A DNA stretch of 64,000 nucleotides, from assembly GCF_007829835.1 (NCBI RefSeq), contig NZ_VIWP01000001.1:682001-746000 (forward strand). Direction: 5' to 3'. The notes beneath the pieces are model-generated. The model ran no database searches and had not been told where the DNA came from. It saw only the letters and a program-made list of their open reading frames with translations. This document shows positions 1 through 8,554 of this stretch, in pieces. The position numbers and the translations under genes were made by a program. This DNA is from Neorhizobium alkalisoli (GTDB lineage: Bacteria > Pseudomonadota > Alphaproteobacteria > Rhizobiales > Rhizobiaceae). Position 1 is the stretch's first letter; each line of letters opens with the position of its first letter.

Positions 1-916
1 CGAGCATCACCAACCCGTAGAGGACCGGGATCCAGGCACCAGAGCCCGACAAAACCTGCGGGACAAGCGTGAGAAAAGCGCCGCCGATCAAGGCACGCGG
101 CAGCGTCAGGCCATAGAAGCTCACGACAGAGCCGACGAGAAGAAAGATCGACGACCAGAATGTATAGACCGTCGGCGACACGGCGGAGCTCGCGAAGGCC
201 AGCATGGCACCGGAGATCGCCGCGATGCCGCCACTGATCCCCATGATGCTGACGCGTGCCCAGGCGCGGCGCGTGCCAAAGGCATCGGCCGCCGCCGGAT
301 GCGAACGGGCAAGCAGAAGCGCTCTCCCCTGCCGCGACTGGCGCAGCCGCGAGAGGCAATAGACAACGACCGCAAGCGCCACAAGTGGCACGTAATAACG
401 CTGCAACTCGATGCCGATACCGGGGATGAGAGGTTTGGAAACGTACAGCCCCTCGAAGCCACCCGTCCATGTATCGGCATTGACGATGATTTCCGGCATG
501 GCAAGAGCCAGCGCCATGGTCGAGACCGCCAGATAGATGCCCGACAGCCGCCGTGACGGCCAGGCAAAGGCAATGCCGCAGAGTACGCCGGCCACCAGTG
601 CGACCGGCAGCGAAATGCTCAACGGCAGTCCCGCGCGCGTTTCAAGAATCGCGACGGAATAGGCACCGACGGCGGCAAAGAAACTGTGGCCGATCGAGAC
701 CTCGCCACCGTAACGGACGAGCGCGCTGACGGCCAGGACGCCGATGCTGTTGGCGAAACAGACGCCAAGCGCATAGGTCCAGGATCCGGCGACAAACAGC
801 GGAAGAAGGATCAGCACCGGAATGATCGCACCGGCGACGATACGCTCGCTGGCCACCATCTTCCTGAGGTCGAGGCTGCTCCGCTCCTGCCTCATGGTGA
901 GAATACTGTCAGACAC
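1..916 (-). CDS. livM: LivM-type ABC permease (partial, runs off left edge)
   Basis: This is the inner-membrane permease of a branched-chain-amino-acid-type (HAAT) ABC importer. About 305 residues are visible and the C-terminus lies beyond base 1. Reading the minus strand gives a hydrophobic protein with the LivM hallmarks GGEVSIGHSFFAAVGAYSVA and SGIYLAVSTMALALA. The start may be GTG at 916, which overlaps the livH stop, or ATG at 895. It follows livH in what looks like one operon with the binding protein, SDR and dehydrogenase genes. The ATPases (LivG/LivF) are expected just outside the window. The substrate cannot be told from sequence. Confidence 0.88.
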   Translation of the reverse strand, partial: MSDSILTMRQERSSLDLRKMVASERIVAGAIIPVLILLPLFVAGSWTYALGVCFANSIGVLAVSALVRYGGEVSIGHSFFAAVGAYSVAILETRAGLPLSISLPVALVAGVLCGIAFAWPSRRLSGIYLAVSTMALALAMPEIIVNADTWTGGFEGLYVSKPLIPGIGIELQRYYVPLVALAVVVYCLSRLRQSRQGRALLLARSHPAAADAFGTRRAWARVSIMGISGGIAAISGAMLAFASSAVSPTVYTFWSSIFLLVGSVVSFYGLTLPRALIGGAFLTLVPQVLSGSGAWIPVLYGLVML

Positions 917-1808
917 GCGTGCCTCCGGTGCTGGCAAAGATCCCGTTCGGGAAGACGTTGAGCGCCACAAGGATCACCACCAGAAGGAATGTGTTGGTGA
1001 ATTCCGGCGAGACATAGAAGGTGAAGAGGTTCATCAGGATGCCAATCGCGATGCCTCCGACAAGCGCGCCGGGCAGGCTCGAGAAACCGCCGAGCACGGC
1101 CGCGGCGAAAGCCTGCAGCATGAAGGTCGCAACCGTGGTGACGCTGAGAAAGGTTGTCGGCACGATGAGGAGAGCACCGATCACGCCAAGCACTGCCGAA
1201 ACGGTCCAGGCGAAAAGATGCACCGAGCGCAGGTTGAGCCCGCAGATCTCGGCAGCAATCGGATTGGCCGAGATCGCACGGAACGCGACGCCGAGCTTGG
1301 TATAGTCGATCACAAGAAACAGTCCGACAATGGTCGCGACCGCAACCGCAAGCACGGTCAGGTCATAACCGGTAATGCGCAAGCCAAGCAGCGAGGCGCT
1401 GAAACGCGGCAGCGGCAGGTCAAGCGGAACGATGTCGGCACCGAAGACGAGCAGCGTCACGCCCTGAGCGATCAAACCCAGGCTCAGCGTGGCAATGGTC
1501 GCCGTCAGGTCGGACTTCGCCATGATCGGCGCAACGATGGCATAACTCAGGAATGCGATGGCAATGACCGCGACCACCGCCATCAGCACGGCAGCACTCC
1601 AGGACAGTGTCAGCAACGTGCCGCTGGAAAATCCGTAGATCAGGAAAGCGGCAAGCCCGGCGACATTGCCATGGGAAAAGTTCACCACGCGCGAACTTTT
1701 GAAGATCATCACCAGGCCGAGCGCCCCGAGCGCATAGAGACAACCGGTGATGAGACCCGACCAGAGGAGCGGGAAGATATCGAGCAGGATGTGATAGGCA
1801 GCGCTCAT
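909..1808 (-). CDS. livH: LivH-type branched-chain amino acid ABC permease
   Basis: A 299-residue polytopic membrane protein of the LivH family, partner of the adjacent LivM. It shows the family opening GLITGCLYALGALGLVMIF, the FSHG stretch, and an ATPase-coupling loop around GVAFRAISANPIAAEICGL. Near the C-terminus AAVLGGFSSLPGALVGG is typical. Its start overlaps the stop of the upstream dehydrogenase by 4 bases (ATGA), so translation is probably coupled. Family assignment is secure. The transported compound is unknown, and the enzymes in the operon suggest an acid or hydroxy acid rather than a common amino acid (inference). Confidence 0.92.
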   Translation of the reverse strand: MSAAYHILLDIFPLLWSGLITGCLYALGALGLVMIFKSSRVVNFSHGNVAGLAAFLIYGFSSGTLLTLSWSAAVLMAVVAVIAIAFLSYAIVAPIMAKSDLTATIATLSLGLIAQGVTLLVFGADIVPLDLPLPRFSASLLGLRITGYDLTVLAVAVATIVGLFLVIDYTKLGVAFRAISANPIAAEICGLNLRSVHLFAWTVSAVLGVIGALLIVPTTFLSVTTVATFMLQAFAAAVLGGFSSLPGALVGGIAIGILMNLFTFYVSPEFTNTFLLVVILVALNVFPNGIFASTGGTRV

Positions 1809-2701
1809 GCTGGCGTTCCGGACATGGCGCCGTCTTCCACCAGCTTGATGACGCCGGGGAAGTAACGACCACCGAGGCCATTTTCGACGGCGGCCTCGTA
1901 ATAACGCCGCACGGTCTCCGCCGCCTTTATCGGTACGCCGGTTTCTTCCGCAAGCTGGAAGACGTAGCTGATATCCTTCAGCACATATTCCGGCGGGAAA
2001 GAGCGCTCGGGGAATTCCCGCGGCAACATCGCCTTGCGCCCATGATTGCGCAGCACAAAGCTGTCTCCCGAGCCTTTCGAGACGGCGTCAAGCAGGGTTT
2101 CCGGCTTTACGCCGGCACGCTCGCCAAGCACCATCATTTCGGCCAGCGTCACCACATGCTCGAAGACCAGCATGTTGTTGACAAGCTTCAGCACCTGGCC
2201 GGCGCCGACATCGCCACCATGAGTGACATCGGTGGCCATATAATCGAGCATCGGCTTGATCGCATCGAAGACATCCTGCGCAGCACCGACCATGATCGAG
2301 AGCTCGCCGCGCTGGGCAGCCTCTCGGGTACGGGCGACGGGCGCATCGGCAAAACGAAAGCCGCCGGCCGCGAGCGCCTCGGCAACCTTGCGGGCGACGG
2401 CGACGGGCGTCGTCGAGAGATCGATGATGGTCGTGTCCGCTCTTGCGTTTTGCGCGACCTCGGCGCTGACCGCCTCGACCTGTGGACCGCCTGGCAGGGA
2501 CATGAAGACAAAGTCGGCTTCGGCCGAAAGCGCTGCGATCGAGGCAGCCGCTTCCGCCTTGGTATCGGAGAGGGCCGCGAGCGCTTGCATGTTCATATCG
2601 AAGGCGATGACGCGACCGGCGTGTTTTACAGCGATGTTGCGGCACATAGGGCCACCCATCACGCCGAGACCAATAAATCCTATCGTGGGGCTGCTTGTCA
2701 T
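1805..2701 (-). CDS. 3-hydroxyisobutyrate dehydrogenase-family oxidoreductase
   Basis: A 298-residue NAD(P)-dependent beta-hydroxyacid dehydrogenase. The N-terminal Rossmann motif GFIGLGVMGGPM is at residues 8-19. The substrate loop reads DAPVART, where the family usually has DAPVSGG, so the substrate may differ from 3-hydroxyisobutyrate. The catalytic lysine lies in GAGQVLKLVNNML. Length matches the family. It sits inside the ABC transporter operon, 4 bases after the SDR gene and overlapping livH. It probably oxidises the imported compound or a product of it (inference). Confidence 0.88.
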   Translation of the reverse strand: MTSSPTIGFIGLGVMGGPMCRNIAVKHAGRVIAFDMNMQALAALSDTKAEAAASIAALSAEADFVFMSLPGGPQVEAVSAEVAQNARADTTIIDLSTTPVAVARKVAEALAAGGFRFADAPVARTREAAQRGELSIMVGAAQDVFDAIKPMLDYMATDVTHGGDVGAGQVLKLVNNMLVFEHVVTLAEMMVLGERAGVKPETLLDAVSKGSGDSFVLRNHGRKAMLPREFPERSFPPEYVLKDISYVFQLAEETGVPIKAAETVRRYYEAAVENGLGGRYFPGVIKLVEDGAMSGTPA

Positions 2702-2705
2702 GATC

Positions 2706-3455
2706 TCAATCCATCAACATTCCGCCGTTCACATCGAGCACCGTTCCGGTGATCCAGTTCGATGCGGGCGAGCAGAGGAAAAGAATGGCCTGGGCGATAT
2801 CTTCCGGCTGGCCATAACGGCCGAGGGGCACATTGCCATTGGCCGATGGCGCGGCGCGTTGCGTCACCTTGTTCCACATCGGCGTCTCGACCGGACCGGG
2901 TGCGATCACGCTGGCATAAACACCTTTCGAGGCACCGGCCTTGGCGACCCATTTCATCAGGCCATGAACGGCGGATTTCGCCGCGACATAGGCAGGGCCC
3001 GAAGCGACACCGCCGATCTTGGCGGCAATCGAGCCAAGCGCGACGATCTTGCCACCGCCCTGCTCCACCATCATCGGGTAGAGTTCGCGCACCGGATTGA
3101 CGACGCCCATCAGGTTCACGTCGAGGATCGAACGCCATTCTTCGTCGGTGGATTCAGTCAGCGGCTTGTGGGTGATGGTGCCGGCGCACAGAACAAGCGC
3201 ATCGATCTGGCCGTAATGCTCGATCACATCCGCAATCACTGCCTTGGTATCACTCGAGGATGTCACGTCATAGCGGCGGTAGACGATGCTGGGATTATCG
3301 AAATCGGCCTGGTCGACAATATCGGTCGCGATGACCTTGGCTCCGGCCTCGGCCATTGCCAGTGCAGTTGCCTTGCCGATGCCGCCGGCGGCTCCCGTTA
3401 CGAGGGCGATGCGCCCATCCAGACGCGCAGGTGAGCTGATCGGAATATCAATCAT
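2706..3455 (-). CDS. SDR-family NAD(P)-dependent oxidoreductase
   Basis: A classical short-chain dehydrogenase/reductase of about 249 residues. It has the cofactor motif TGAAGGIGKATA, the LCAG stretch in place of NNAG, the catalytic serine in GSIAAK, and YVAAK as the YxxxK motif. The C-terminus ends in the FabG-like ITGTVLDVNGG. I prefer the ATG at 3455, because GGAG lies about 6 bases upstream; another in-frame ATG is at 3467. It lies between the binding-protein gene and the dehydrogenase gene. The substrate is unknown; it is probably a hydroxy compound carried by the linked transporter. Confidence 0.9.
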   Translation of the reverse strand: MIDIPISSPARLDGRIALVTGAAGGIGKATALAMAEAGAKVIATDIVDQADFDNPSIVYRRYDVTSSSDTKAVIADVIEHYGQIDALVLCAGTITHKPLTESTDEEWRSILDVNLMGVVNPVRELYPMMVEQGGGKIVALGSIAAKIGGVASGPAYVAAKSAVHGLMKWVAKAGASKGVYASVIAPGPVETPMWNKVTQRAAPSANGNVPLGRYGQPEDIAQAILFLCSPASNWITGTVLDVNGGMLMD

Positions 3456-3480
3456 CAAATTCTCCATTCGTCATGAACTG

Positions 3481-3501
3481 CCCCGCCCGATACGGGCGGG
3501 G
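3481..3501 (-). terminator. Intercistronic GC hairpin after the binding-protein gene
   Basis: A perfect 9-bp stem (CCCCGCCCG / CGGGCGGGG) with a 3-base ATA loop lies between the binding-protein stop and the SDR start. There is no T-run after it on the minus strand. Such hairpins often protect the binding-protein mRNA and lower expression of the genes behind it; that role is inferred. Confidence 0.5.
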
Positions 3502-3520
3502 GCGTTTACGTCACGAGGAG

Positions 3521-4735
3521 TTACTGGGCGGGGGCGTCGAAGACGGCAGGGGGATAGGGGCGGAATTCGCGCACGAGCTCAAACTTGCCATCCTTGGCCT
3601 GAATGATGCCTTCCTGGCGCGTTCCGCGATGATCTCCCTTCTTGAACGACACGCCCTGTGCTCCTCCCACCGACGCGTTGTTCAAGGTCTCCAGAGCCGT
3701 GATCAGGTTTTCGCTGGTCAGCGGCTTGCCGCTATCCAACAACGCTTCGAACCCTTTTGCAAACAGAGCTGCGTTGCTCCAGCCATTCAGTCCGAAAACC
3801 CCGACCGGATCGTTCGGATAATACTTTGTCACCGCATCACGATAGGCTTTCACGTCCGCTGAATCGCTGCTGACGGGCATCAGCCAGGACGAAAAATAGG
3901 TGCCGTTCAGAAGATCGCCGGCAAGCTTTACAGTCGACGGATCGGCCGTGAAGAAGGGGGCGAACCATTTCACCTGCAGCCCCTGCAGGTCGGCCGCCTT
4001 CAGCGCTGCAGCCAGATTGGCGTTGGAACCGAACAGGATGACCGCTTCGGCACCGGAATTCGCCACACGGCGGATATGTGGGCTGAAACTCGTCGTCTTG
4101 ACGTCAAACGGCACGGATTCGGCCGGTTCGACACCGAGTTCCTTCATGTAGAGATCAAAACCGCGCTTGGCGGATTTGCCGAGTTCGTCGTTTTCCCACA
4201 GCAGCGCGACCTTCTTCAGGCCGAGCCCCTTGATCGCGTAGTCGACGTTCGAGGCCGCCGACCAGCCGTAATCCGGCAGAAGCGGAAACACGTTTGGCTC
4301 GACGAAGAAGGCACTGGCCCCACCGATCGGACCGATCATCGGCACCTTCTTTTCCCGTGCGTAAGGGATGACGGCGACATTGGTGGCCGTGCCGACCGGG
4401 GCGGCGAGCGCAAAGGCGCCGTCGTCTTCCACGAGCTTGCGAGCCACCGCAACGCTGCGGGCCGGATCATAGCCATCGTCGTAGGTGAGGTAATTGACCT
4501 TCCAGCCCTTTATCCCGCCGTTTTCGTTCAGGTGTTTGTAATAGGCATCCGCGGCATGGGTCAGCACGGAGTAAAAAGGCACAGGACCCGTCACCGGCGT
4601 ATAGGCGCCGATCGTGATTTCCCTCTTGGCCTCGTCAATTCCCTTCTGCTCCGCGAGGGCTGTCGTCGACAGGCCCATCGCGAGAATAACGGCACCTGCG
4701 GCATAAGCGAGATTTCTCCCGACACTTGGCAACAT
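3521..4735 (-). CDS. LivK-type periplasmic substrate-binding protein
   Basis: A periplasmic binding protein of the type 1 LivK/Peripla_BP_6 family, about 404 residues, feeding the LivHM permease encoded downstream. The start at 4735 has a strong GGGAGG 7 bases upstream and gives a clean signal peptide ending TALA-EQ. A further upstream ATG would spoil that signal peptide. Visible family features are GAYTPVTGPVPFY near the N-terminus and VAVIPYAREKKVPMIGPIGG. It is the first gene of the operon, directly behind a promoter region that carries one copy of a 14-bp repeated element. Confidence 0.92.
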   Translation of the reverse strand: MLPSVGRNLAYAAGAVILAMGLSTTALAEQKGIDEAKREITIGAYTPVTGPVPFYSVLTHAADAYYKHLNENGGIKGWKVNYLTYDDGYDPARSVAVARKLVEDDGAFALAAPVGTATNVAVIPYAREKKVPMIGPIGGASAFFVEPNVFPLLPDYGWSAASNVDYAIKGLGLKKVALLWENDELGKSAKRGFDLYMKELGVEPAESVPFDVKTTSFSPHIRRVANSGAEAVILFGSNANLAAALKAADLQGLQVKWFAPFFTADPSTVKLAGDLLNGTYFSSWLMPVSSDSADVKAYRDAVTKYYPNDPVGVFGLNGWSNAALFAKGFEALLDSGKPLTSENLITALETLNNASVGGAQGVSFKKGDHRGTRQEGIIQAKDGKFELVREFRPYPPAVFDAPAQ

Positions 4736-4809
4736 TTCGATCCTCCCACCGAATTCGAACCAACCATCTTTCGCGGCAAAACCTATGGCAGCGAAAATCA
4801 AGCGTCAAC

Positions 4810-4823
4810 ATAAAATGCATTAT
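4810..4823. promoter_or_regulatory. AT-rich operator-like repeat, copy 1 (transporter side)
   Basis: The 14-mer ATAAAATGCATTAT, with a perfect AATGCATT core, lies 75 bases upstream of the binding-protein start. An exact second copy lies on the other side of the divergent intergenic region at 5013-5026. The placement suggests one regulator controlling both promoters. Core symmetry of this type fits GntR-family sites, but no such regulator is in the window. Confidence 0.6.
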
Positions 4824-5012
4824 GCATTGCAGCATTTCGAGTGTTTAATCGCCTTTGATGGGACCTAATGGAATACCTCAAGCTCATTGAAAGCGGACAC
4901 ATATCCATCATAAATTCGCCAATTACGAATTAAATTCAAAAACTTAAATCATTCCACTAAGCCGCACCTGGAAATGCAGACTTTCATTGCAATCCTCAGA
5001 CTTGCACACAAA

Positions 5013-5026
5013 ATAAAATGCATTAT
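5013..5026. promoter_or_regulatory. AT-rich operator-like repeat, copy 2 (CoA-transferase side)
   Basis: An exact copy of the 14-mer at 4810-4823, ending about 39 bases before the preferred CoA-transferase start. The two copies are 203 bases apart and each sits in front of one of the divergent genes. Confidence 0.6.
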
Positions 5027-5064
5027 CTTGAATTCAACGAGACATGACCGGGAGGACTGAGGAC

Positions 5065-6294
5065 GTGGGAGTGTTGGCCAACAAGACGGTGCTGGAGCTG
5101 GGAAGCATGATTGCGGCGCCATTCGCGACACATATTCTCAGCCAACTCGGTGCAGATGTCATCAAGATCGAGCCACCGGGTGGCGAGACCACGCGAAAAC
5201 TCGTTCGCGGCGGACCGAGCGGTACCTATATAGCCTATAACCGCGGCAAGAAGAGCATATGCCTCAACCTGCAATCTGAAGACGGGCAACGCGTATTCCG
5301 CGAACTGGTCGCCAAGGCTGACATCATCGTCCACAATCTCTCGCCATCCGCCGCCCGCAAGATGAAGGTAACCTTCGACGATTGCGAGGCCATCCGTCCC
5401 GGCATCATCCTCTGCCATATCCGCGGTTATGGCGAAGGGCCGCTGTCGGAAGAGATTGCCTCCAACCCGATTGCAGAGGCCGCGACCGGCGTGATGTTCG
5501 CCAATCGAAACAGCGGCAAGCCGTCACGTCTAGGACCGTCCTATCACGACCAATTCGCCGGTTGTTATGCTGTCATGGGCGTCCTGTCGGCGCTTCTCGA
5601 TCCTGCGGCATCGCGTGAGCGCCGCAATATCACGCTCGGCCTTTACGAAACCGGATTGCATATCGCGGCGCGGGAACTTGTTGGCGTCCAGCTCAAATCG
5701 CAGATCACCGGCAAGGCCGAGCAGGAACCATCGCCGGAATTCAGCATGCCGGGATATGGCGCCTACGAGACCTCGGATGGCCGCTGGGTCTATCTCGTAA
5801 TGCTGACCGACGACCACTGGCGAAAATTCTGCGCGGCAGCCGGAATAGCGCCGGATCCGGAACTCGCGACGCTTCGCCAGCGGCGCAAACATCGGCCGGC
5901 GGTCGAGGATCTCGTTACTCGCAGCGTCAGAAAACTCAGCTTCGCAGATTGGTCGACGTCGCTGGGTGCGGCGGGCGTAGGCTTTACCGAGGTCCTGTCA
6001 GCCGATCGTGTTCTAGACGCCGATCAGGCACGCACGCCGCCCAAATACACCCAGGTTCCATTCGCGGACTTCAGCTTCGACGCACCGGATTTCCCTCTGC
6101 CCTCTTGCGTGCGGGAGGATGGGCTCGAAATCCCCCCACCGCTGCTCGGCGAGCATACCATCGCGCTGCTGCACGAGGCCGGATATCAGGATGCGGAGAT
6201 AAGACAGATGGTCAGTGCCGGCGCGGTAGTACAGGCGCTGGAAGACGACGACCTCTGGAACATGCGAGCCGAACGCCTGAGTGCAGCGGGCTGA
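5065..6294 (+). CDS. CaiB/BaiF (family III) CoA transferase
   Basis: A family III acyl-CoA:carboxylate CoA transferase of about 409 residues. The family opening VLELGSMIAAPFATHILSQL and the following GADVIKIEPPGG are clear. The presumed catalytic aspartate is in PSYHDQFAG. I place the start at GTG 5065 because GGAGG lies 9 bases before it and homologues begin close to this point; ATG 5044 and GTG 5071 are in frame. It is divergent from the LivK-type operon, so it probably activates the imported acid to its CoA thioester (inference). Confidence 0.88.
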   Translation: MGVLANKTVLELGSMIAAPFATHILSQLGADVIKIEPPGGETTRKLVRGGPSGTYIAYNRGKKSICLNLQSEDGQRVFRELVAKADIIVHNLSPSAARKMKVTFDDCEAIRPGIILCHIRGYGEGPLSEEIASNPIAEAATGVMFANRNSGKPSRLGPSYHDQFAGCYAVMGVLSALLDPAASRERRNITLGLYETGLHIAARELVGVQLKSQITGKAEQEPSPEFSMPGYGAYETSDGRWVYLVMLTDDHWRKFCAAAGIAPDPELATLRQRRKHRPAVEDLVTRSVRKLSFADWSTSLGAAGVGFTEVLSADRVLDADQARTPPKYTQVPFADFSFDAPDFPLPSCVREDGLEIPPPLLGEHTIALLHEAGYQDAEIRQMVSAGAVVQALEDDDLWNMRAERLSAAG

Positions 6295-6346
6295 CGGCAT
6301 GGCTGCGGTATAAACCGGCGGCTTGATGCCGCCGGCATCATCAGGA

Positions 6347-8554
6347 TCAGCCGCGCCATTTCAGGAAAACCGTTGCCAGACCGGGCAGATCGAGGTTCAG
6401 CGAGAATGGTTTTCCATGCGCCGAGACCTGCTCCGTCCAGACATTTGACTGGCCGAAATTCGATCCGCCATAGATTGCGGCGTCGGTATTCAGCACGACG
6501 TCCCAGCAGCCTTCCCTCGGCACGCCGACGCGGTAACCGTGGCGCGTCATGGGGGTCATGTTCGACATCACGAGCACATGGGAATACCCTTCTTGGGCCG
6601 TCCGGAACATGCCATAGACCGAGTTCTCGGCATCGTCGGCGACAGCCCATTCGTGGCCGGCCGGATGCAGATCGCCAAACTGCAGAGCCGGCTCGGCGCC
6701 ATAGAGCCTGTTGAGATCGCGGACAAGGAACTGCATGCCCGCATGCTCCGGCCGATCCAGGAGATCCCAGACCACCGAGCCATCATGGTTCCACTCGGTT
6801 TCCTGACCAATCTCCTGCCCCATGAACAGCAGTTTTTTGCCCGGGTGGCCCCACATGAAGCCGTAATATGCGCGCAGGTTGGCGAGCTTCTGCCATTGGT
6901 CACCCGGCATCTTGCCGAGCATAGAGCCTTTGCCATGCACGACTTCGTCATGGGAAATCGGAAGCATGAAACGTTCCGAATAGGCATAGATCATGCCGAA
7001 GGTCATGCCGCCATGATGATATTTGCGGTAAACGGGATCATCGGAGATGTAATGCAGCGTGTCGTGCATCCAGCCCATGTTCCACTTGAAATCGAAACCC
7101 AACCCGCCTTCTTCCGGCTTTTTCGTCACGCCCGGCCAGGCGGTGGATTCTTCCGCCGCGGTGAAGGCATGCGGGCAGCGATCATGGATGATGCTGTTCA
7201 GGTGCTTGAAGAATTCGACGGATTCGAGGTTCTCACGGCCACCATACTGGTTCGGGATCCATTCGCCTTCATTGCGACTGTAATCGCGATAAAGCATCGA
7301 GGCGACCGCGTCGACGCGCAGAGCATCGACATGGAAATGTTCGAGCCATTCCAGCGCGGAGGCGATCAAAAAACCTTTCACCTCGTTGCGGCCGAGATTG
7401 TAGATCAGCGTGTTCCAATCCTTGTGGAACCCTTCACGCGGGTCGGCATGTTCATACAGCGCCGAGCCGTCGAAACGCGCGAGCCCCCAGACATCGGTCG
7501 GGAAATGCGCCGGGACCCAATCGAGGATTACGCCGATACCGGCCTGATGGCAGCGGTCGATGAAATAGGCGAAATCCTCCGGCGTGCCGTAACGTCCGGT
7601 CGGCGCGAAAAGGCCAAGCGGCTGGTAGCCCCATGAGCCGCCAAAGGGATGCTCCATGATCGGCAACATCTCGATATGCGTAAAACCGAGTTTTTTGACA
7701 TAAGGGACAAGCCGCTGGCTGAGCTCCACCCAGTCGAGCGATCGGTTTCCTTCTTCGGCAATCCTGACCCATGAGCCGAGATGCACTTCATAGACCGACA
7801 TCGCCCCCTCGCGGCTGCGATCGCCTGCCTGCTTGTCCATCCAGTCATGATCGTGCCAGTGGAACGGTTTTGACGAGGCAACGATGGAGGCGGTCGATGG
7901 TGCGGCCTCCGAGGAACGCGCCACCGGGTCGGCGCGCTGCGGCAGCAAATTGCCATTGGCATCCAGCAGCTCGAACTTGTAGCGTTCGCCATGGGTCAGG
8001 CGTGGAATGAACAGTTCCCAGATGCCTGCCTGCGGACGGAGCCGCATCGGATGGCGCCGCCCATCCCAGGCATTGAAATCCCCGACGACGGAGACGCGCC
8101 GCGCATTCGGCGCCCAGACCGAAAACCGCACGCCTTCGATACCCTCGATCTCCATCGGGATCGCGCCGAGTGTGCGACCAAGCTGGTAGTGGGTACCCTG
8201 GCTGATCAGATGCAGGTCGAGATCGCCGAGAAGCGGAGGAAAGCTGTATGCGTCTTCGGTTTCCTGCACCGCATCCGGCCATTGGATCCGCAGCCGGTAA
8301 GGTGCAGAACTGCCGACAAGCCCGGCGAAAATGCCGACTTCGTGGATCGGCTCCAGCTCCGCAATCGCCCTGCCCGTCTCGATTTCGATGACCGAAACCG
8401 ACAGAGCGCCCGGCAGCAGCGTTCGGACCACGGTCAGGTCGCCATAGAGGTGCCGCCCGAGAATGGAAAAGGGATCACCATGGCGCCCTTCGGCAAGCGC
8501 TTGCAAGCCTTCCTGCACCATGCCGGTCATCAGGTCTGCACGTTCATATCTCAT
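6347..8554 (-). CDS. glgB: 1,4-alpha-glucan branching enzyme
   Basis: GlgB (EC 2.4.1.18), 735 residues, makes alpha-1,6 branches in glycogen-like glucan. It has an N-terminal CBM48-type region ([20 protein letters not shown]) followed by a GH13 barrel. The nucleophile region [11 protein letters not shown] is near residue 414, the acid/base glutamate is in AAEESTAW near residue 468, and [11 protein letters not shown] is conserved. Length equals the E. coli type. The start overlaps the treS-mak stop by 4 bases. Last gene of a three-gene GlgE-pathway operon. Confidence 0.96.
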   Translation of the reverse strand: MRYERADLMTGMVQEGLQALAEGRHGDPFSILGRHLYGDLTVVRTLLPGALSVSVIEIETGRAIAELEPIHEVGIFAGLVGSSAPYRLRIQWPDAVQETEDAYSFPPLLGDLDLHLISQGTHYQLGRTLGAIPMEIEGIEGVRFSVWAPNARRVSVVGDFNAWDGRRHPMRLRPQAGIWELFIPRLTHGERYKFELLDANGNLLPQRADPVARSSEAAPSTASIVASSKPFHWHDHDWMDKQAGDRSREGAMSVYEVHLGSWVRIAEEGNRSLDWVELSQRLVPYVKKLGFTHIEMLPIMEHPFGGSWGYQPLGLFAPTGRYGTPEDFAYFIDRCHQAGIGVILDWVPAHFPTDVWGLARFDGSALYEHADPREGFHKDWNTLIYNLGRNEVKGFLIASALEWLEHFHVDALRVDAVASMLYRDYSRNEGEWIPNQYGGRENLESVEFFKHLNSIIHDRCPHAFTAAEESTAWPGVTKKPEEGGLGFDFKWNMGWMHDTLHYISDDPVYRKYHHGGMTFGMIYAYSERFMLPISHDEVVHGKGSMLGKMPGDQWQKLANLRAYYGFMWGHPGKKLLFMGQEIGQETEWNHDGSVVWDLLDRPEHAGMQFLVRDLNRLYGAEPALQFGDLHPAGHEWAVADDAENSVYGMFRTAQEGYSHVLVMSNMTPMTRHGYRVGVPREGCWDVVLNTDAAIYGGSNFGQSNVWTEQVSAHGKPFSLNLDLPGLATVFLKWRG

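Noticed and set aside
1265..1290. GCTTGGTATAG inside livH, similar to dyad site 3
   Set aside because: The left arm is missing and it is within a coding region; treated as background.
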